This document shows, piece by piece, positions 15,893 to 18,788 of a DNA stretch of 18,788 bases. Numbering within the stretch: position 1 is the first letter of the stretch; every line of letters begins with the position of its first letter. The DNA is taken from NCBI GenBank assembly GCA_038324115.1, contig JBBQHQ010000036.1, positions 1-18,788 on the forward strand, read 5' to 3'. This DNA is from Gaiellasilicea sp038324115. GTDB lineage: Bacteria > Actinomycetota > Thermoleophilia > Gaiellales > Gaiellaceae. The notes beneath the pieces were generated by a model. The model ran no database searches, was not told the origin of the DNA, and was given only the letters and a program-made list of their open reading frames with translations. Both the position numbers and the translations under genes were made by a program.

Positions 15893-16731
15893 GACCGCTG
15901 CTCGCGGTCGACGGCGACTCCTTCGCCCATCGCTCCTATCACGCCCTCCCCAAGTCGATCCGCCGCGGCGACGGCGGCGCGGGCGGGCTCCTCGTGGGTG
16001 TCGGCAACCTGCTCGTCCGGCTCTGGGAGGAGGAGCGGCCGCGCGCGGTCGTCGTCGCCTGGGACACCCTGACCGTCCCGACCTACCGCCACCTCGCGCT
16101 CGAGAGCTACCAGGGCGGCCGGGAGTTCGAGGCGGAGCTGCTCGAGCAGCTCGACCTGGCGCCCCGGCTCGTCGAGGCGATGGGCTTCGCGGTCGCCAAG
16201 GGCGACGGCTACGAGGCGGACGACTTCCTCGCCGCCGCCGTCGCCACCGAGGAGGCGCGCGGCGGCAGCGTGCTCGTCGCGAGCGGCGATCGCGACATGT
16301 TCCAGCTCGCGAGCGAGCGGACGACGATCCTCCAGCCCCAGCGCGGCGGCGGACCACTCGCGCGGATCGACCCCAGCGGCGTCCGTGAGCGTTACGCGGT
16401 CGATCCCGCCCAGGTTCCCGACTTCATCGCGCTCCGCGGCGACCCCTCCGACAAGATCCCCGGCGCCCGTGGGGTCGGCGAGAAGACGGCGGCGGCGCTG
16501 CTCGCCCAGTACGGCTCGCTCGAGGCGGCGCTCGCCGAGGGGCGCTTCGCCCAGGAGGCAGACGCGCTCAGGCTCTACCGGCGGATCGCGACGATGGACG
16601 CGGAGGCGCCGCTGCCGGAGCTTCCCGACCAGGAGCCGACCTGGGGCCGCGCCGCCGGGCTCGCGCAGGAGTGGGGCCTCGCGCGTCTGGAGGAGCGCCT
16701 GCGGGGGCTGGAGCGGGCATCGAGCTCCTGA
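15889..16731 (+). CDS. Stand-alone 5'-3' exonuclease / flap endonuclease domain (PolA N-terminal type)
   Basis: The protein has 280 residues, equal to the 5'-nuclease domain of DNA polymerase I without polymerase or 3'-5' domains. The acidic metal ligands are all visible: D8 in VDGDS, D59 in AWDT, E109, D111 and D112 in YEADD, D134 and D136 in SGDRD, and D185 and D188 in GDPSDKIPG. They are followed by the H3TH DNA-binding motif PGARGVGEKTAAALL (191-205). The family cleaves 5' flaps and RNA primers. The conserved helical-arch lysine (YK.xR in PolA, K83 in T5 FEN) is replaced by Q75 in SYQGGR, which could weaken catalysis or alter substrate choice. The GTG at 15889 overlaps the plsC stop as GTGA. 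A separate polA should exist elsewhere in the genome. Confidence 0.9.
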   Translation: MRPLLAVDGDSFAHRSYHALPKSIRRGDGGAGGLLVGVGNLLVRLWEEERPRAVVVAWDTLTVPTYRHLALESYQGGREFEAELLEQLDLAPRLVEAMGFAVAKGDGYEADDFLAAAVATEEARGGSVLVASGDRDMFQLASERTTILQPQRGGGPLARIDPSGVRERYAVDPAQVPDFIALRGDPSDKIPGARGVGEKTAAALLAQYGSLEAALAEGRFAQEADALRLYRRIATMDAEAPLPELPDQEPTWGRAAGLAQEWGLARLEERLRGLERASSS

Positions 16732-17555
16732 CGAACCCGGAGCTCGCGCGGCTCCACCCGACCGGGGGGCACCCCGAGCGTCAGGAGCGGCTGCTCGGCC
16801 TGAGCGGGGAGACGGTCGACCGGGAGGCCGGCGAGGACGACCTCCTGCGCGTTCACACCGAAGAGCATCTCGCCGCCCTCCGCGCGGTCGCAGGGCCGAC
16901 GCAGCTCGACGCGGACACGGTCGCGAGTGAGACCTCGTGGCGGGCGGCCCGGCTCGCGGCGGGGATCGGGCTCGAGGCCGTCGACCGCGGCGGCTTCGCC
17001 CTCGTGCGCCCGCCCGGTCACCACGCGCTTGCCGACCGCGCGATGGGCTTCTGCCTCCTCAACAACGTCGCGATCGCGGCCCGTTACGCCCAGGCCGAGC
17101 TCGGGCTTCGTCGCGTCGCCATCGTCGACTTCGACGTCCACCACGGCAACGGGACCGAGGCGATCTTCCAGGGGGACGACAGCGTCTACTTCGCCTCGCT
17201 GCACCAGTGGCCGTTCTATCCCGGCACCGGCGGGCCGGGCACGAGCGCCGGCACGACGCTGAACCTCCCGGTCGCCGCGGGCACCGCCGACGACGCCTAC
17301 CTCGACCTCTTCGAGCGCGAGCTCGTGCCGGCCGTGCAGCGCTTCGAGCCGGACCTCGTTCTCGTCTCGGCGGGGCTCGACGCCCACGAAGAGGATCCTC
17401 TCGGTGGGCTCGCGCTCACGGACGCCGCGTTCACCGAGCTCGCCCGTCGCTGCGCCGGGCTCGCCCCGAGAGTCGCCGCGTTCCTCGAGGGCGGCTACAA
17501 CCTCGAGACCCTGCCCCGGCTCGTCGCCGCGGCGCACGCCGGCTTCGGCTCCTGA
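16671..17555 (+). CDS. Histone deacetylase-like amidohydrolase (class II/AcuC-type), start uncertain
   Basis: The product is a zinc deacetylase of the HDAC/acetoin-utilisation/acetylpolyamine amidohydrolase superfamily. Counting from GTG 16671 (294 residues), the motifs are HPERQERL (34-41), RPPGHH with the catalytic pair H117-H118, FCLLNNVAIAARYA, the zinc ligands D155 and H157 in VDFDVHHGNGTE, YPGTGGPG, the third ligand D237 in SAGLDAHEEDPLGG, and Y276 in LEGGYN. The active site is complete. Likely substrates are acetyl-lysine in proteins or acetylated polyamines. GTG 16671 overlaps the exonuclease by 61 bases, and its N-terminal 16 residues look non-native. The family usually begins only about 10 residues before HPER, near CTG 16728 or ATC 16719. 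It is the last gene of the operon. Confidence 0.88.
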   Translation: MGPRASGGAPAGAGAGIELLTNPELARLHPTGGHPERQERLLGLSGETVDREAGEDDLLRVHTEEHLAALRAVAGPTQLDADTVASETSWRAARLAAGIGLEAVDRGGFALVRPPGHHALADRAMGFCLLNNVAIAARYAQAELGLRRVAIVDFDVHHGNGTEAIFQGDDSVYFASLHQWPFYPGTGGPGTSAGTTLNLPVAAGTADDAYLDLFERELVPAVQRFEPDLVLVSAGLDAHEEDPLGGLALTDAAFTELARRCAGLAPRVAAFLEGGYNLETLPRLVAAAHAGFGS

Positions 17556-17588
17556 AAAAGAGAGACGGCCGGCTTTCGCCGACCGTCT
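17553..17588 (-). terminator. Intrinsic terminator for the minus-strand response-regulator transcript
   Basis: AGACGGCCGGC (17563-17573) pairs with GCCGACCGTCT (17578-17588) as an 11-bp stem with one C-A mismatch. The four-base loop reads GAAA on the minus strand. On that strand the stem is followed by CTCTTTTTCA, a proper U-tract, so it terminates transcripts moving leftward from the response regulator. On the plus strand no T-tract follows, although the hairpin might still protect the 3' end of the deacetylase operon mRNA. The A-tract starts within the deacetylase stop codon. Confidence 0.75.
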
Positions 17589-17698
17589 GCAATGCCACCG
17601 CATGTTCTTGGAAGGAGTCTTACGACCTGTTCATCGGCTGCGGGGCCGGCGGACTCATCGCCCTGCGGACGTGAACCGTATCCCCCACGGTGGGTGAT
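17589..17698 (-). other. Untranslated stretch between response regulator stop and terminator; possible 3'-UTR small RNA
   Basis: These 110 bases carry no credible gene on either strand. On the minus strand they would form the 3' UTR of the response-regulator mRNA, ending in a good terminator. At 17610-17617 the minus strand reads CTCCTTCC, an anti-Shine-Dalgarno sequence that could pair with ribosome sites; the plus-strand copy GGAAGGAG has no start codon at a useful distance. A short palindrome CCCAC-G-GTGGG lies at about 17683-17693. A small-RNA role is speculation. Confidence 0.25.
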
Positions 17699-18343
17699 TC
17701 AGGCGCGCGCGAGCGAGAGCCGCTCGAGGGCCTCGCGCCGCGAGGAGACGCCGAGCTTGCGGAGCAGGCTCTTGACGTGGGAGCGCACGGTGTGCTCCGA
17801 GATGAAGAGGCGCTTGGCGATGTCGTCGGTCGAGAGATGGTCGTCGAGCAGGAGCAGCACCTCGACCTCGCGGGCCGAGAGCGCATGGGCGATGTCGTCC
17901 GGGACGCCGCCGCCCATCCGGCCGCCTGTGCGCACCTGGTCGAGCAGGCGCCGCGCGACCTCGCCGGACAGCGCAGCCTCGCCGTTCGCGACGCCGCGGA
18001 GGAAGGCGACGATCCGCTCGGGGGGCTCGCTCTTCAGGAGATAGCCGGCTGCGCCGCCGCGGATCGCGGCGAGCAGGTTCTCCTCCGTGCCGGAAGCCGT
18101 CAGGACGACAACCTCGCAGGAGGGTGCGGCCGAGCGGAGCCGGGGCAGCGCGCCGAGGCCGTCGAGCCCGGGCATCGAGAGATCGAGCAGGACGAGGTCG
18201 GGCTGCAGGCTCTGCGCCAACTCGAGCGCCTCGCGCCCGTCCGCCGCCTCTCCGACCACGTCGAAGCCGCCCTGGGCGAGCAGCGCCGAAAGGGCGTCGC
18301 GGGTCAGGGGGTGGTCGTCGACGACGAGAATGCGCTCTGACAT
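17699..18343 (-). CDS. NarL/FixJ-type response regulator
   Basis: The protein has 214 residues. The receiver domain (about 3-120) has acidic pocket D9-D10, phospho-acceptor D54 in LVLLDLSMPG, T82 in VVLTAS and K104 in GYLLKSEPPE. A linker rich in Arg and Gly follows (about 121-152), then a GerE/LuxR HTH (153-207: LSAREVEVLLLL, STDDIAKRLFISEHTVRSHVKSLLRKLGV). It therefore activates or represses genes after phosphorylation by a histidine kinase. ATG 18343 is preferred over in-frame ATGs at 18355 and 18361 because AGAGGG lies just upstream and the family begins close to the ILVVDDHPL strand. It is divergent, 43 bases apart, from a truncated membrane protein gene that is the likely cognate kinase. 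Confidence 0.93.
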   Translation of the reverse strand: MSERILVVDDHPLTRDALSALLAQGGFDVVGEAADGREALELAQSLQPDLVLLDLSMPGLDGLGALPRLRSAAPSCEVVVLTASGTEENLLAAIRGGAAGYLLKSEPPERIVAFLRGVANGEAALSGEVARRLLDQVRTGGRMGGGVPDDIAHALSAREVEVLLLLDDHLSTDDIAKRLFISEHTVRSHVKSLLRKLGVSSRREALERLSLARA

Positions 18344-18386
18344 CTTCCCTCTCATCGGCAAGGGGGTGCCTGCCGATTAGGGGTTT

Positions 18387-18788
18387 GTGCAACGGAGTGC
18401 GAAAGAGACATTCGAGTCCTGGCTCGTCGGTGAGCTGCTGCTCGTGGCCCTGCTCGGGTCCGCGACCGCGCTCTTCCTGACGAACCCCTCGCTGCGCAGC
18501 ACCTACCAGCTGCCGGAGGGACGGCTCGTGCTGGACACGACCGTCGTCCTGGCGGCGACGATCGTGGCGATCCTGACCGGGATCCGGTTCTCGGTCGAGG
18601 GGCGCGTTCCCGACCTGCTCCTTGCGGCCGGCTTCTGCGTCGCCGGGATCGGGACGCTCGCTTTCTCGGTCGTCCCCGTGCTCGGGGGAACGCCGCAGGC
18701 CGCGCCCGAGGCCTGGGCCGCGCTCGGGGCACGGGTGCTTGCGGCGATGCTGATCGCCCTGGCGCCGCTGATCTCGCTGCACCGGATC
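18387..18788 (+). CDS. Membrane protein N-terminus, probable sensor histidine kinase (3' end outside window)
   Basis: An open frame from GTG 18387 runs without a stop to the window edge, giving 134 residues. It encodes at least four hydrophobic segments: LVGELLLVALLGSATALFL, LDTTVVLAATIVAILTG, DLLLAAGFCVAGIGTLAF and VLAAMLIALAPLISL. This reads as a membrane sensor module like those found before the kinase core of NarX/LiaS-like histidine kinases, but no DHp or ATPase motif is inside the window. The main argument for a kinase is its divergent pairing with a NarL/FixJ response regulator. No Shine-Dalgarno is visible; ATTAGGGG lies just upstream (18376-18383), reminiscent of the other start-proximal TTAGG elements. 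Its codon use and third-position GC fit the neighbouring genes. Confidence 0.65.
   Translation, partial: MQRSAKETFESWLVGELLLVALLGSATALFLTNPSLRSTYQLPEGRLVLDTTVVLAATIVAILTGIRFSVEGRVPDLLLAAGFCVAGIGTLAFSVVPVLGGTPQAAPEAWAALGARVLAAMLIALAPLISLHRI

Noticed and set aside
17592..18044. A 150-codon plus-strand frame over the terminator-regulator region
   Set aside because: It is antisense to the response-regulator gene and its Ser/Arg-rich product is the usual shadow composition.

Overview
The window is high-GC bacterial chromosome. Several features point to an actinobacterium: dense GTG and TTG starts, four-base GTGA and ATGA gene overlaps, a topoisomerase I whose tail has GR[YF]GPY repeats instead of zinc fingers, and TANNNT hexamers placed 6-8 nt before start codons. 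I would guess a deep-branching class such as Thermoleophilia, but that is inference from protein flavour and no marker gene here proves it.

Layout. (1) 1-2035: the C-terminal end of a LuxR-type regulator cut by the window edge, convergent with a membrane-anchored HD-GYP (c-di-GMP phosphodiesterase-type) protein. This part is visibly less GC-rich than the rest. (2) 2036-2311: a compact intergenic region with a symmetric promoter-like element, a possible 21-residue peptide gene, a tight cluster of three DnaA-box-like sequences and a GAAA-tetraloop hairpin. (3) 2312-3267: a cytoplasmic-looking SH3-NlpC/P60 peptidase followed by a small single-domain LuxR/GerE protein. (4) 3310-4179: a SAM methyltransferase, convergent with the next block. 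(5) 4176-11470, minus strand: a sigma-70 factor, then a complete oligopeptide/dipeptide ABC importer (lipoprotein, two permeases, two ATPases), ending with a hotdog thioesterase whose start abuts the last ATPase stop. The importer genes overlap or nearly touch, so they are almost certainly one operon; the sigma gene lies 92 nt upstream of the lipoprotein gene. (6) 11719-14331, minus strand: topA. (7) 14397-17555, plus strand, divergent from topA: alpha/beta hydrolase, PlsC-type acyltransferase, stand-alone 5'-3' exonuclease/FEN domain and class II HDAC-like deacetylase. The first two junctions are GTGA overlaps. (8) 17556-18788: a minus-strand terminator and long 3' leader-like region, a NarL/FixJ response regulator, and a divergent, truncated membrane protein that is probably its sensor kinase.

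Functionally, the importer with the nearby cytosolic NlpC/P60 peptidase would suit uptake and breakdown of peptides, perhaps murein peptides. The plus-strand operon mixes lipid, DNA and acetyl-group enzymes with no obvious common pathway. No tRNA, rRNA, CRISPR array, insertion sequence or prophage gene was found. I did not find a clear new multi-gene system. The items most worth a second look are the DnaA-box cluster at the composition boundary, the missing Fe-S ligand in one importer ATPase, the Lys-to-Gln change in the exonuclease, the altered -10-recognition residue of the sigma factor and the undefined start of the deacetylase.
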